Assembly (NCBI RefSeq): GCF_034480035.2
Contig: NZ_CP118753.2
Span: forward strand, 1,156,389-1,220,388
DNA length: 64,000 nucleotides
From: Methanosphaera sp. ISO3-F5
GTDB lineage: Archaea; Methanobacteriota; Methanobacteria; Methanobacteriales; Methanobacteriaceae
Direction: 5' to 3'
Below, one piece after another: positions 34,490 to 43,851 of this stretch. Each line of letters begins with the position of its first letter. Position 1 is the first letter of the stretch. Made by a program: the position numbers and the translations under genes. The notes under the pieces were generated by a model. It had not been told where the DNA came from. It saw nothing but the letters and a program-made list of their open reading frames with translations, and did not search any database.

Positions 34490-35383
34490 ATGACTGAATA
34501 TTATGATAAAATAAGACGTGTACTATTAATAGTCCTAATCAGTAATTTAATAATAGGTTTAGCAAAAGTACTTTATGGAATTAATACAAACGTTCTAAGT
34601 ATAACTGCTGATGGTTATGACTCTTTATTAGATGCATTGACTAATATTATAGGAATAATAGCAGTATACATTTCAGGAAAACCATACGATGCAGAACACC
34701 GTTATGGTCATACAAAAGTAGAAACTTTTGCATCAATTCTAATATCTGCAACATTATTTATAGTAGCCTATGAAATTATCACAACAGCTATAGATAGATT
34801 CTTTAATCATATAGTACCAAGTATTAGTATATCCACATATAGCGTACTAATAATTACACTTATTATCACAGTAGTAATATCACGTTATGAAAAGAAAATG
34901 GGTGAAAAATACAATAGTAATCTTTTAATATCAGATAGTGAACATATTAAAAGTGATGCATTAGCAACTGGAATAATAATTCTAAGTTTAATATTTATAC
35001 AGAATGGACTAACAATTCTTGATCCAATATTATCCATATTAATTTCATTAATGATTATGAAAACAGGAGCATCAATACTTAAGACCAACCTAGACATCTT
35101 ATTAGACATAAACATTATTGACTGTGATATTATAAAAGATGAATTAAAATTTATTTATGGAGTTAATAACATACATAATGTAAGAACTCGCGGAACAAAT
35201 TCTGCAGTATATGTTGATATGCATCTAGTAGTTGATGATAATTTAACTATCGAACAGGCACATCAAATATCTAAATCTTGTAAAAATACATTATATAAGA
35301 AGCATCCAGAAATCAAAGATATATTAATTCAACTGGAACCAAATAGTGGTTTATATGATGAAATAAACTATAAACATTTATAG
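34490..35383 (+). CDS. cation diffusion facilitator (CDF) metal exporter
   Basis: A six-helix exporter of divalent metals, 297 residues. Helix 2 carries ADGYDSLLDALTN (DxxxD) and helix 5 carries SEHIKSDALAT (HxxxD), the tetrahedral transport site of the Zn/Cd/Fe-type CDFs such as YiiP; Mn-type CDFs have DxxxD in both. The cytoplasmic tail (about residue 215 onward) ends with VYVDMHLVVDDNLTIEQAHQIS and ILIQLEP, the usual ferredoxin-like metal-sensing domain. ATG 34490 is chosen because GTGGT precedes it; an in-frame GTG at 34481 is possible. The palindromic array upstream implies metal-responsive control. Confidence 0.92.
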   Translation: MTEYYDKIRRVLLIVLISNLIIGLAKVLYGINTNVLSITADGYDSLLDALTNIIGIIAVYISGKPYDAEHRYGHTKVETFASILISATLFIVAYEIITTAIDRFFNHIVPSISISTYSVLIITLIITVVISRYEKKMGEKYNSNLLISDSEHIKSDALATGIIILSLIFIQNGLTILDPILSILISLMIMKTGASILKTNLDILLDINIIDCDIIKDELKFIYGVNNIHNVRTRGTNSAVYVDMHLVVDDNLTIEQAHQISKSCKNTLYKKHPEIKDILIQLEPNSGLYDEINYKHL

Positions 35384-35392
35384 TGTGATAAT

Positions 35393-36100
35393 ATGAAGAA
35401 TGTGAGAAAACCTGAAGGTAAAAAAGGCGAAGAAGTATTGGAACGTATGAATAAGAATCATACCCCAGTATCATTATGGGCTTTATCACACCTTAATATA
35501 GAAGATAATGCTCATGTATTGGATATTGGTTGTGGTGGTGGAATTAATCTGGAACGTTTACATAAATTATCGCCCAATGGTAAAACTGTTGGTATTGATT
35601 ATAGTAGCACAAGTGTGAAAAAGTCAATTGATTTTAATAAGGATTATGTTGAAGAGGGTAAAATTAGTGTAATTGAAGCTAATGTCCAAAATATTCCATT
35701 AGAAGATAATTCTATAGATATTGCAACTGCGTTTGAAACGGTTTATTTCTGGCCAGATATTGTTAATAGTTTTAGGGAAGTAAGACGTGTTTTAAAGGAT
35801 GATGGATTATTTATGATAGTTCTTACTACCAATGGTGATAAAGATAATTTGTATGAGGATTTAAAAAAGCAAGTTGAGTTAGAAGTATATGATGATGAGG
35901 AATTGTTTTCTTTATTAAAAGATGCTGGTTTTATTGAGTTAACTGCTTTTATTAAGGTTCATGATACTAAAAAGGAACATATTAGATCATTTGTAGATGG
36001 TAGTTTTAATGAGATTATTATTGATGATAATTTTGTTGATGATGTTGATGATGGTCATCATATGGCTCCAGAATGGTTATGTGTTGTTGCAAAAAAATAA
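35393..36100 (+). CDS. class I SAM-dependent methyltransferase
   Basis: 235 residues with motif I VLDIGCGGGINLERL (about residue 42), motif II GIDYSSTSVK near 68, motif III ANVQNIPLEDNSIDIATAFETVYFW near 100 and VRRVLKDDGLFMIVL near 130. This is a Methyltransf_11/25 Rossmann domain. The acceptor cannot be told; UbiE-like small-molecule methyltransferases are the nearest in style. GTGATAAT lies ahead of ATG 35393. It begins nine bases after the CDF gene and is probably co-transcribed with it. A long inverted repeat follows its stop within five bases. Confidence 0.9.
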   Translation: MKNVRKPEGKKGEEVLERMNKNHTPVSLWALSHLNIEDNAHVLDIGCGGGINLERLHKLSPNGKTVGIDYSSTSVKKSIDFNKDYVEEGKISVIEANVQNIPLEDNSIDIATAFETVYFWPDIVNSFREVRRVLKDDGLFMIVLTTNGDKDNLYEDLKKQVELEVYDDEELFSLLKDAGFIELTAFIKVHDTKKEHIRSFVDGSFNEIIIDDNFVDDVDDGHHMAPEWLCVVAKK

Positions 36101-36104
36101 TAAA

Positions 36105-36184
36105 TTTGTATATAATTTGTACATATTAGTAACATTTATATACTATATATGCTAATTTAATATTGTGTACAAAAAATATACACA
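36105..36184. repeat. 80-bp inverted repeat enclosing a TATA box
   Basis: The left arm at 36105-36123 (TTTGTATATAATTTGTACA) pairs with 36166-36184 at 16 of 19 positions. An inner ATTAG/CTAAT pair (36125-36129 with 36152-36156) nests inside, and TTTATATA lies at 36135-36142. The element sits directly after the methyltransferase stop. It could be a terminator structure, a symmetric operator around a promoter for an RNA, or a miniature mobile-element remnant. Confidence 0.7.
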
Positions 36185-37052
36185 TATCTATATCGTGAAG
36201 AAAGTATAAATTAATTAGCCAAAGACAAATAAACTTAAAAAACTTCACAAAACTTATTAATTAAATAATATCGGAAAAACTTAAAATGAATAAAACAAGA
36301 ATACATATAATAAGAGATTTTAAGTTTTAAATACTAAAAACATAAATTAAGAAAACTTAATTTATTTTTACTTTTTTTATAATATATAAATAAACAGTTA
36401 TAACAATTTAAAAATTTCATTATTAATAAAAATGGAATAATATATTTAATATTTTATTTTATAAAAAACCATAATTAAAGAAATTCTAGTAAATATATTA
36501 CATTCAAGATAATTTTAAATAATAATTATTATAATAATTACAATACAATTTATTTTTTTAATATCCTAAAATATTCCATTTTTAGTAACTAACTATTTCT
36601 AGCAATATTTTAAAAACTTTATTGCTAATAATAAATTGGATTATTTTATATATAAATATTTTGTTTTTTAAATCCAAAAATAATATTATTTCTCAACACC
36701 CCATAGATTACTTACCAAGACCCCTTTGATTACTTACCAAGACCCCCCTTGATTAGTTACCAGAACCCCTTATTACTTACCAAGAGCCCTTGGATTACCT
36801 TTATATTAAACAAAAAACAACCATTAAACAAGGAAAAAAGAATGATGTATATAGGCTTATCGGAAGGGGAAGAAAGATCTATAACACATATCTTATAAAA
36901 AAAGACCTACCTAAACGGAGGATCTAAAAACTATATCTTATTTTTTTAAGATAATTTTAAGTCAATACATTTGGTGATTAAATATAAATCATCCAAATAA
37001 ACTTTTAATTATTAAATACTTTACTTTATATACTTATTATTAGGTGAATTCT
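36185..37052. other. long AT-rich gap with possible leader peptide and hairpin
   Basis: No conventional gene. The first 180 bases repeat AAACTTAA-type words (for example near 36230, 36270 and 36350). The GC-richer tandem array at 36698-36799 is listed separately. At 36843 an 18-codon frame (MMYIGLSEGEERSITHIL) follows AAGGAAAAAAG. Downstream, TATCTTA (36934-36940) pairs with TAAGATA (36947-36953) around a T-run. This leader-plus-hairpin layout precedes the gene at 37053, but nothing proves it is used. Confidence 0.4.
36698..36799. repeat. degenerate 20-23 bp tandem repeat, GC-richer than surroundings
   Basis: Four to five copies of a unit near GATTACTTACCAAGACCCCTT, starting at about 36706, 36728, 36751 and 36771, with a partial copy near 36792. 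C-runs vary in length (4 to 6). The array stands out sharply from the A/T flanks. No reading frame and no pairing between units is obvious. Spacing is too short for CRISPR. Confidence 0.8.
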
Positions 37053-37475
37053 ATGGAATTTTTTAATAAAGTAAATCTTAAACAATTTAAAACATTAAAA
37101 TACATTACAGAAAATGTTCAAGATGACCATATAATGTGTAAAATAAACTGTGAATTACGATCCGATAAAATTGACACACCCTTCTATTTAGACACAGAAG
37201 TATCAATATCCCATTGCACAGGCACATATAACAAAGGAATACTACATGCAATGGATGTATTTAAACACCATCGAATGTATAATATAACAGAAAACAAATA
37301 TAATGAAATTAAAGATATAATAGAATCAACATTCACACAAGATAATTCTCATATAAAAACGGAACTATCCGAAAAATCAGATATAATAAAAATAGAAGTA
37401 ATGGAAGTATCCGATTTGAAGGAAATATTTAACCAATACCAAGAATTCTTTGACATTATAGACGAATTAGCTTAA
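37053..37475 (+). CDS. hypothetical protein, 140 aa
   Basis: An acidic soluble protein with no family I recognise. The first half appears beta-rich (DDHIMCKINCELRSDKIDTPFYLD and VSISHCTGTYNKG), with three Cys and several His (SISHC, FKHHRMY) that could bind a metal. The second half is helical and acidic. ATG 37053 is chosen because TAGGTGAA lies just upstream; a GTG at 37044 overlaps that site. It is preceded by the repeat-rich gap and followed by its own short AT-rich spacer. Function unknown. Confidence 0.65.
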   Translation: MEFFNKVNLKQFKTLKYITENVQDDHIMCKINCELRSDKIDTPFYLDTEVSISHCTGTYNKGILHAMDVFKHHRMYNITENKYNEIKDIIESTFTQDNSHIKTELSEKSDIIKIEVMEVSDLKEIFNQYQEFFDIIDELA

Positions 37476-37647
37476 CAAAGCTAATCTATTCAGTTCATAT
37501 AATAATTAATATTTCTTTAACAAATTTTATTTTAAAAAATTTTTTTTATTATACATATATTATTATAAATTATCAAAAATAAAGAATTATATAATAAACT
37601 TTACTTAATAATTGATTAAATTATTACTACAAGGGGATAATGTAATT

Positions 37648-39855
37648 ATGTCTTTATTAGATAAAATAAACGATTCCATACCAGAATTAGATAATAAAGA
37701 TTCTTCTAATCATACTAATTCACAAAATTTAGATAAAATTGAAGAAAAATACACTAATGCTATTCAGGAAAACAAAAAATTAAAAGAACAATTAAAAAAA
37801 AGCAAATGCCATTAATAAAAAAAACCGCACAGAAAATAACGAACTAAAAGCCTTGATTCAAGATTATAGTTCACAGATTGATTCATTGAAAAAATCATAT
37901 GAGGGAAGAATAAATAATTAAAAGATCAAATTAATTTCGAAAAAGAAATTAATGAAAAATATTTAACTAAACTGGTTAAATCAAATAATGACTTGTACTC
38001 TAACATAAATGAATACAAAGATAAACAATCACAGAGTAATAAAGAATTAGTGTCCTTATTAAATAACCAACAAAAATCCCTTGAAGAGAATAAAAGAAGT
38101 ACAGAAGAAATTAATGTTATTAAAGATTTAATTACTCATAAAGAGGAAGAATTTACTAACATTATTAATGAATTAAGGGAAGATTCATCCATATTAAAAA
38201 ATGAATTAATGGCTGATTCTTCTAAGTTAAGGAATGAATTATCAACCCAAGTATCCAATCAAACTAATAATATTCAAAAAGCATTATCAGATAATGGAAA
38301 TGAAACAGTTAACCAATTAATTAATGGGAATGAAACAGTTAACCAATTAATTAATTGGAATGAAACATTAAATCAGTTAATTAATGATAATTTCAGACAA
38401 TTAAATGATAATATTTCACAGAATGATCAAAAGTCTATGGTTATTTCTTCAGCTATTTTAGAAAAAATTAATGATATAAATTATAACAAGAATTTTGAAG
38501 ATATGAAATCTTTAGTAGCTGATAATAAAAAAGAACTTACCGAAACTTATGATAAAATTATTAATGTGTACAATGAGACTTCAGAAAAACTTATTGATGA
38601 TGTTATGGAAAGAATTAAGGTTAGTAATAATGAATTAATTTCAAATATTTCTGATGATTCTATTAAGACTAAGATTAATATTTTGAATAAAATTTCTGAT
38701 GATTTACATAGGGGTAATTATGTTAATTTAATGGCTTATAAAAAGATTAAAGATTTGAATTTGTTTGATGAAGTATATTATAAGAGAACTTATGATTATA
38801 CATTGGATATTGACCCTTTATTGCATTTTATTTATAAGGGTTATGACGAGAATAAAAAACCTTCTCCAGAATTTGATCCAATGGAATATAAACAATCCCA
38901 TGAAAACATTAAAAAGTCAGGTCTTAATCCGCTAGTTTATTTTGTAAACCGTGGAATAAATGAAGGAAACATTAAAATAAACAATGACTTAGAAGAAGTT
39001 AAACATATCAACAAATATACTATAGATGAGGATATTGAAAACTTTGATATTAGAGGAGTTAAAAAAAGTAAGAGAAAACCAAGACTAATAGTATCCACAA
39101 CATCCGTACCCGAACATATGAATGATCTTCACTATACATTATACTCCCTACTAAATCAACAACTAAAAGCAGATAAAGTAATATTATGGTTAAATGAAGA
39201 CAAATATCCTAACCAGGAAATAGACTTACCACGAGAAGTGTTAAAACTAAAACAAAACGGTTTATCAATAAGATTCACAAAAAACTATAAAAATTTTAAC
39301 TCAATTATACCAGTACTAACAACATACCCTAATGATATAATCATCACAGCTAATGACAACATATACTATCCACAAGACTGGCTAAAAAACTTATATAATA
39401 CTCATAAAAACAATCCAGAAAACATTATAACATATAAAACACAAAACATAACAACAAACTCAGAAAATAATATTGAAGAATACGAAAAATGGGAATTAAA
39501 TAATAATCAGAAAAATATATCCTATCGTAATATAGCAAACCATAAGGCAGGAGTATTATACCCTCCTAAAACATTACACGAAGATCTCATAAATAACAAC
39601 AAATTTAATAAGTATTCAGAAAACATAGATACATGGTTATGGGCTATGACCATACTTAATCATAATAAAATAAAAACAATACCTAATGACTTAATTTATG
39701 AATTAACTTATGTTAATCCGGCACGTGAAATAAAATTATTTAATAACCATAAAAAAATTCATAAAAATACTAAAACAGATATAAATACATCCCTTAAAAA
39801 CATAGTAAATAAATATCCAGAAATAATAAATATTATCAATGAAGAAAAAAATTAG
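37648..39855 (+). pseudogene. frame-disrupted coiled-coil glycosyltransferase-like surface-polysaccharide protein
   Basis: Three frames form one protein of about 735 residues. Segment 1 (start MSLLDKINDS after GGGGATAATG) stops at 37815 after an 8-A tract. Segment 2 (NAINKKNRTENNELKALIQ) stops near 37920. Segment 3, open from about 37921 to 39855, holds a long coiled coil. It continues with two FDxxYYxxxYD...DPLxHFIYKG-type modules seen in polysaccharide glycosyltransferases and a C-terminal domain beginning RKPRLIVSTTSVPEHMNDL with NDIIITANDNIYYPQDW. A one-base insertion and a one-base deletion restore the frame. The 3' frame (620 residues from TTG 37993) may still be made alone. Frame switching by the A-tract, decay or sequencing error are the options. 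Confidence 0.75.
38296..38385 (+). repeat. 30-bp in-frame triplication within the coiled coil
   Basis: Three units of 30 bases (38296-38325, 38326-38355, 38356-38385) each encode GNETVNQLIN or a close variant. The third has diverged (WNETLNQLIN-like). Their ten-residue period is compatible with expansion by slippage without frame loss. Confidence 0.9.
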
Positions 39856-39863
39856 TGATAACA

Positions 39864-40841
39864 ATGCAAGAAGAATATGAAAAAGCAGGAAAAATAGCTT
39901 CTAAAGTACGTAAAGAAGCAGCAAAAAAAATAACTGCAGGTATGAAAGTAATTGACTTTATTGATTGGATTGAATCAGAAATTACAAGTCAAGGTGTAGG
40001 CTTATCTTTTCCATGTAATATTTCCATTAACCAGATAGCTGCACACTACACTTCACCACCAAACGATGATACAATATTCTGCTATGGAGATATTGTAAAA
40101 ATAGATTTAGGTGCAGAAGTAAACGGATACATCTCCGATACTGCTGTTACAGTAGTAGTTGAAGGAGATAATGTTGAACCAGTAGATGAACAAGGAAATC
40201 CTCTTAAAATGCCCGGCAGATTAGATGATGGTAATCCAGTAGTTACAGATGAAGATATTGAATTAAGACAAAATCTAGTGGAAGCTAGTAGTAGTGCTTT
40301 AGAAAATGTTTTAAGCATTGTAAAAGATGGTGTAACATTAAATGAGATAGGTAAAACCGTCCAGGATACTATTAATTCCTATGGATTTACTCCTATTGTT
40401 AGTTTAGCAGGTCATAGTCTTGAACAGAACAATTTACATGCTGGTATATCCATCCCAAATTATCCGGATGCCAGTACTTACACATTAAAAGAGGGAGATC
40501 ATGTTGCAATTGAGCCTTTTGCCTCTAGTGGTGCTGGTATAACTAGTGATATTCCCGAGTATTATATTTATTCATTTATGAACAATAAGCCTGTTCGTAA
40601 TCCTCAGGCTAAAATATTATTAAAAAATATTTCAAAAAATAACAGGTATTTCCCTTTTGCTCAAAGGCATGTGAAAACTAGTATGGACAATAATCATTTT
40701 ATGCGTGCTCTACGTCCTTTGATTATGAATGGTTCTATTTATCCTCATGCAGTCCTTAAGGATAAGGCTGATGGTATGGTTGCTCAAACTGAGCATACTG
40801 TTATTGTAGAAAAAGAAGGTTGTGAAGTTACAACCTTATAA
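39864..40841 (+). CDS. map: methionine aminopeptidase, type II
   Basis: Removes N-terminal Met from new proteins. All metal and catalytic residues are visible: the substrate-binding His in AAHYTSPPNDD, Asp in KIDLGAEVNGYISD (two ligands), His in GHSLEQNNLHAG, Glu in AIEPFASSG and Glu in QTEHTVIV. The roughly 60-residue insertion before the last strand marks type II, the archaeal/eukaryal class. A short proline/glycine-rich loop (DEQGNPLKMPGRLDDGNPV) lies between the two Asp ligands and the helix. ATG 39864 follows AGTGAT, which overlaps the stop of the preceding gene. It is tail to tail with a TMEM175-like gene. Confidence 0.95.
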   Translation: MQEEYEKAGKIASKVRKEAAKKITAGMKVIDFIDWIESEITSQGVGLSFPCNISINQIAAHYTSPPNDDTIFCYGDIVKIDLGAEVNGYISDTAVTVVVEGDNVEPVDEQGNPLKMPGRLDDGNPVVTDEDIELRQNLVEASSSALENVLSIVKDGVTLNEIGKTVQDTINSYGFTPIVSLAGHSLEQNNLHAGISIPNYPDASTYTLKEGDHVAIEPFASSGAGITSDIPEYYIYSFMNNKPVRNPQAKILLKNISKNNRYFPFAQRHVKTSMDNNHFMRALRPLIMNGSIYPHAVLKDKADGMVAQTEHTVIVEKEGCEVTTL

Positions 40842-41699
40842 TTTAACTATTTTTTTTTTTGAAAGATTAATTTTGTATATTACGTCCCTTATTGTTGTTA
40901 TTACAGGTATTAATAAGAACAGGTATATGCAACGTGGGGATACATTATAATCTAATAAGTTTATGATGATTGTTAATATCATTGTTATTAGAAATGTTTC
41001 TAAAACATATTTTCTTTCTTTGTCACTTGGTTCGTTTTCTAGGAAGTTTCTGCTATATGCATAATTGTATAGGTATGTGAATGATGCTAATACTATAAAT
41101 ACATTCAGTCCGAATATTGCTTCTGATAGGAAGAAATGTGAATAATTACCTATTATGGATGTGGTGAATGGTATGAATGATATGCTTAATAAGAATAACA
41201 TGTTTATCCATAGGTAGGGTATGTTTAATTTCCTGATTTTAATAAATTCATGATGGTAAATCCAGAATGATGCTAATAATACGAAACTAATTATTGTTAT
41301 TCCTATTGTTGGAAGTAAGTTTGTTATGAATGTTATGAAGTTTGTGTAATTGGTTATTTCTATCTCGGGTAATGATACTCCGAATATTAATAATGTCATT
41401 ACCATTCCAAAGATTCCATCTGTTAATCCGAGAAGTCTGCCAGGATCAATATCTATATCTATTTCCAATGCATTAATAATTCTTTCATAGTAGTTTAGTT
41501 TTTGATTTATTCTGTTTAAGTCTTCAATATTGGGATTGTCATCATTCTTAATTTCATTCAGGTCATTTAGTAGTTTTTTATATCTTTTTTTATTTTTGTG
41601 TTTGTCTTTTTCTTTGATATAATCTAGTTTCTCTGTTATGTCTTCTAACATTTCTTTAATTTCTTTTTCATCATTTGATTCTATGTTAACACTATCCAC
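40836..41699 (-). CDS. TMEM175-like potassium channel family protein with N-terminal coiled coil
   Basis: After about 90 charged residues (KEIKEMLEDITEKLDYIKEK and following, likely coiled coil) comes RLLGLTDGIFGMVMTLLIFG, matching the TMEM175 signature R-x3-F/L-x-D-x6-TLL on the first helix. Five further hydrophobic helices follow. Bacterial and archaeal TMEM175 proteins are K+ leak channels built as tetramers of one six-helix unit, and the Leu/Ile residues of the first helix form the gate. The start is GTG 41699 with no clear ribosome site; an ATG is not available until residue 18. It overlaps the map 3' end by six bases. Confidence 0.8.
   Translation of the reverse strand: MDSVNIESNDEKEIKEMLEDITEKLDYIKEKDKHKNKKRYKKLLNDLNEIKNDDNPNIEDLNRINQKLNYYERIINALEIDIDIDPGRLLGLTDGIFGMVMTLLIFGVSLPEIEITNYTNFITFITNLLPTIGITIISFVLLASFWIYHHEFIKIRKLNIPYLWINMLFLLSISFIPFTTSIIGNYSHFFLSEAIFGLNVFIVLASFTYLYNYAYSRNFLENEPSDKERKYVLETFLITMILTIIINLLDYNVSPRCIYLFLLIPVITTIRDVIYKINLSKKKIVKL
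40850..40860 (+). terminator. 11-T terminator of map inside the convergent gene end
   Basis: Eleven T follow the map stop by nine bases. The tract also encodes Lys-Lys codons at the C-terminus of the minus-strand TMEM175-like gene (KKKIVKL), so one sequence serves both uses. Confidence 0.55.
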
Positions 41700-41797
41700 A
41701 TTTTATGTTATTCTTTATATTTTTTATTCATCATATTTTTTTGTTAAATTATTTTTTTTCATTAATTATTTCAATTATTTTTATCATATATGAATAT

Positions 41798-42946
41798 ATG
41801 AAATATAGAACTTTGGGTAAGACTGGGATTAAATCATCTATTTTAGGTTTTGGTGCTATGAGACTTCCATTAAATAGTGATAATCCTGAGGATGTTAATC
41901 TTGATGAAACAAGGAAGATGTTGGATTATGCTGTGGATAATGGTGTTAACATGTTTGACACGGCTTTAGTGTATCATACTATTGATAGGTCTAAACCGGG
42001 TGTTAGTGAGACTATTCTGGGCAATTTTCTAGGGGAGTATGATGATTTGCATATTAGTACTAAGATGCCTTCCTGGAATATTTTGTCTTGGGAGTATTTT
42101 GATAAGACATTGGATCAACATTTGGAACGTTTGAATAGGGATTCTATTGAAATGTTTTTTGTTCATTCTATTAAGGATTCTTATTATGAGACTATTAAAG
42201 AGAAGGGTTTGTATGATTTTATTGATAGGGCTATTGATGATGGTCGTATAGAGCATGTTGGTTTTTCTTCTCATGCTTCCTATGATGTTTTGATGCAGAT
42301 TTTATCTGATTATGATAAATGGGAGTTTGCTCTGACTCAGATTAATTATGTGGATAATGAGGAGAATCCTGGTCTTAAAGGTCTTAGGGAGTTTAAGAAA
42401 CTTGATATTGGTACTATGATTATGGAGCCTTTGCGTGGTGGTCAGTTAGCTGAGAATCAGCCTGAACCTGTTAGGGATTTATTTGATAAGTCTTCTAAGG
42501 ATTTTTCTCCTGTTGAATGGGCTTTGTATTATTTATGGGAAAATAGTGATATTAGTTGTGTTTTGAGTGGTATGAGTTCTCTTGAACAGGTTAAATGTAA
42601 TGTTGATCTGGCTTCTAATTATAGGGGTGGTTGTTTAGATAGTGATGATTATAGGTTATTGGATGATGTTAAAAATTTGTATAGTAGTTTGAAGAATATT
42701 CCTTGTACTGGTTGTAATTATTGTATGCCTTGTCCTTTTGGTGTGAATATTCCTAAATGTTTCTATGAGTTTAATATGGATAAGCTTTCTGGTAGTAGTA
42801 ATCAGTCTGTTCAGTATAGGTTCCATTTGCATGATGATAAGAAGGCTCATAATTGTACTAAGTGTGGTAAGTGTTCTTCTGTTTGTCCTCAGTCTATTGA
42901 TATTCCATCTTGGTTGGGTGTTGTTGAGGATCATTTTGGTGAGTAA
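41798..42946 (+). CDS. aldo/keto reductase with C-terminal ferredoxin-like domain (paralogue 3)
   Basis: 382 residues. KYRTLGKTGIKSSILGFGAMRLP opens the barrel. DNGVNMFDTALVYHTIDR carries Asp and Tyr of the active site, and EMFFVHSIKDS the His. MEPLRGGQLAEN and GMSSLEQVKCNV follow. Near residue 305 CTGCNYCMPCPFG and near 350 CTKCGKCSSVCPQ form the two Cys clusters, the first with one unusual spacing (C-x2-C-x2-C-x-C). ATG 41798 is chosen because the residues before it are a hydrophobic non-family stretch. No ribosome site is seen, so the mRNA may be leaderless. Its codons end mostly in T/G, unlike the paralogue at 10165. Confidence 0.9.
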   Translation: MKYRTLGKTGIKSSILGFGAMRLPLNSDNPEDVNLDETRKMLDYAVDNGVNMFDTALVYHTIDRSKPGVSETILGNFLGEYDDLHISTKMPSWNILSWEYFDKTLDQHLERLNRDSIEMFFVHSIKDSYYETIKEKGLYDFIDRAIDDGRIEHVGFSSHASYDVLMQILSDYDKWEFALTQINYVDNEENPGLKGLREFKKLDIGTMIMEPLRGGQLAENQPEPVRDLFDKSSKDFSPVEWALYYLWENSDISCVLSGMSSLEQVKCNVDLASNYRGGCLDSDDYRLLDDVKNLYSSLKNIPCTGCNYCMPCPFGVNIPKCFYEFNMDKLSGSSNQSVQYRFHLHDDKKAHNCTKCGKCSSVCPQSIDIPSWLGVVEDHFGE

Positions 42947-43037
42947 TTTTATTTTATATTAACATAAATCTTTAAATAACATTAAGTTAATAAAATATAT
43001 ATACGAATATATTTTACTAATAAAGGACAGATTTAAA

Positions 43038-43760
43038 ATGAAATTTGATTACAATAATATTCAAAATATGGATATTAACAAGATGATGAAATATTTAATA
43101 TTCATTTCATTTGCAACACAATGGTCACTTATATCAATGATACTTAACTTATTTACAATGGGATTAATAAGAATACCATTATTTATACTGTTAATAATTG
43201 ATGCACTATCAATGCTTGTATTTAAGGAAAAAACAGTTAAAAGACCATCATTTTTATTATCAAAATTATGGGATCTTATAGAATATATTCAAGGTTCAAG
43301 AAGTAGTCATGGTTATAGTACTGCTTCTAAATCAGGTTCTGTATCCAATACTTTTAACAATGTAACTAATAGTGTCAACAAAACAAAAAATAAAATTAAA
43401 AATATATTCAATAATATTAACAGTATAAAGATTAACAATAAAAAATATAATAAGGAACGTGAATTAAACAAATTTAGTTCAGAAATTGGTAAAAAAATAA
43501 CCGTAGAATATACATCACAGGATAATAAATTACAAAAGAAAACATTTGAATACAAGGACAGAGCAACAACATACATAAAAATGCTAGAATCCAAAGGATA
43601 CAAAAACTACACCAAATACAACATAAACCCAACACAAACAGAAACATACATAATATTCAACAAAAACAAAGACATAATAGACATAGAAAATAACAAAATA
43701 CAACTAAAAAAACAAGACAAAAACTACAAATACGTAGTAGACGGATGGCCAAAAAAATAG
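43038..43760 (+). CDS. membrane protein with basic Lys/Asn-rich tail, 240 aa
   Basis: Two N-terminal hydrophobic helices (about residues 18-60) precede a Ser-rich linker (GSRSSHGYSTASKSGSVSNT), a run of Asn/Lys-rich sequence and a C-terminal region from about 155 on. That region reads ITVEYTSQDNKLQKKTFEYKDRATTYIKMLESKGYKNYTKY, which looks like a folded alpha/beta module. I do not recognise the family. AAAGGA precedes the ATG. Its last third switches to A/C-ending codons at about 43540 without a break in frame. Confidence 0.65.
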   Translation: MKFDYNNIQNMDINKMMKYLIFISFATQWSLISMILNLFTMGLIRIPLFILLIIDALSMLVFKEKTVKRPSFLLSKLWDLIEYIQGSRSSHGYSTASKSGSVSNTFNNVTNSVNKTKNKIKNIFNNINSIKINNKKYNKERELNKFSSEIGKKITVEYTSQDNKLQKKTFEYKDRATTYIKMLESKGYKNYTKYNINPTQTETYIIFNKNKDIIDIENNKIQLKKQDKNYKYVVDGWPKK

Positions 43761-43851
43761 AAAATAAACCAACATAATCTTCACCACCCCACAAAACCTT
43801 TTTTTAAATAAAATACAAGCAATACATACCCCCAATATAAGAGGAAAATCT

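Noticed and set aside
36698-36799. CRISPR-like array
   Set aside because: Repeat period of 20-23 bases leaves no room for spacers, and copies are contiguous and degenerate.
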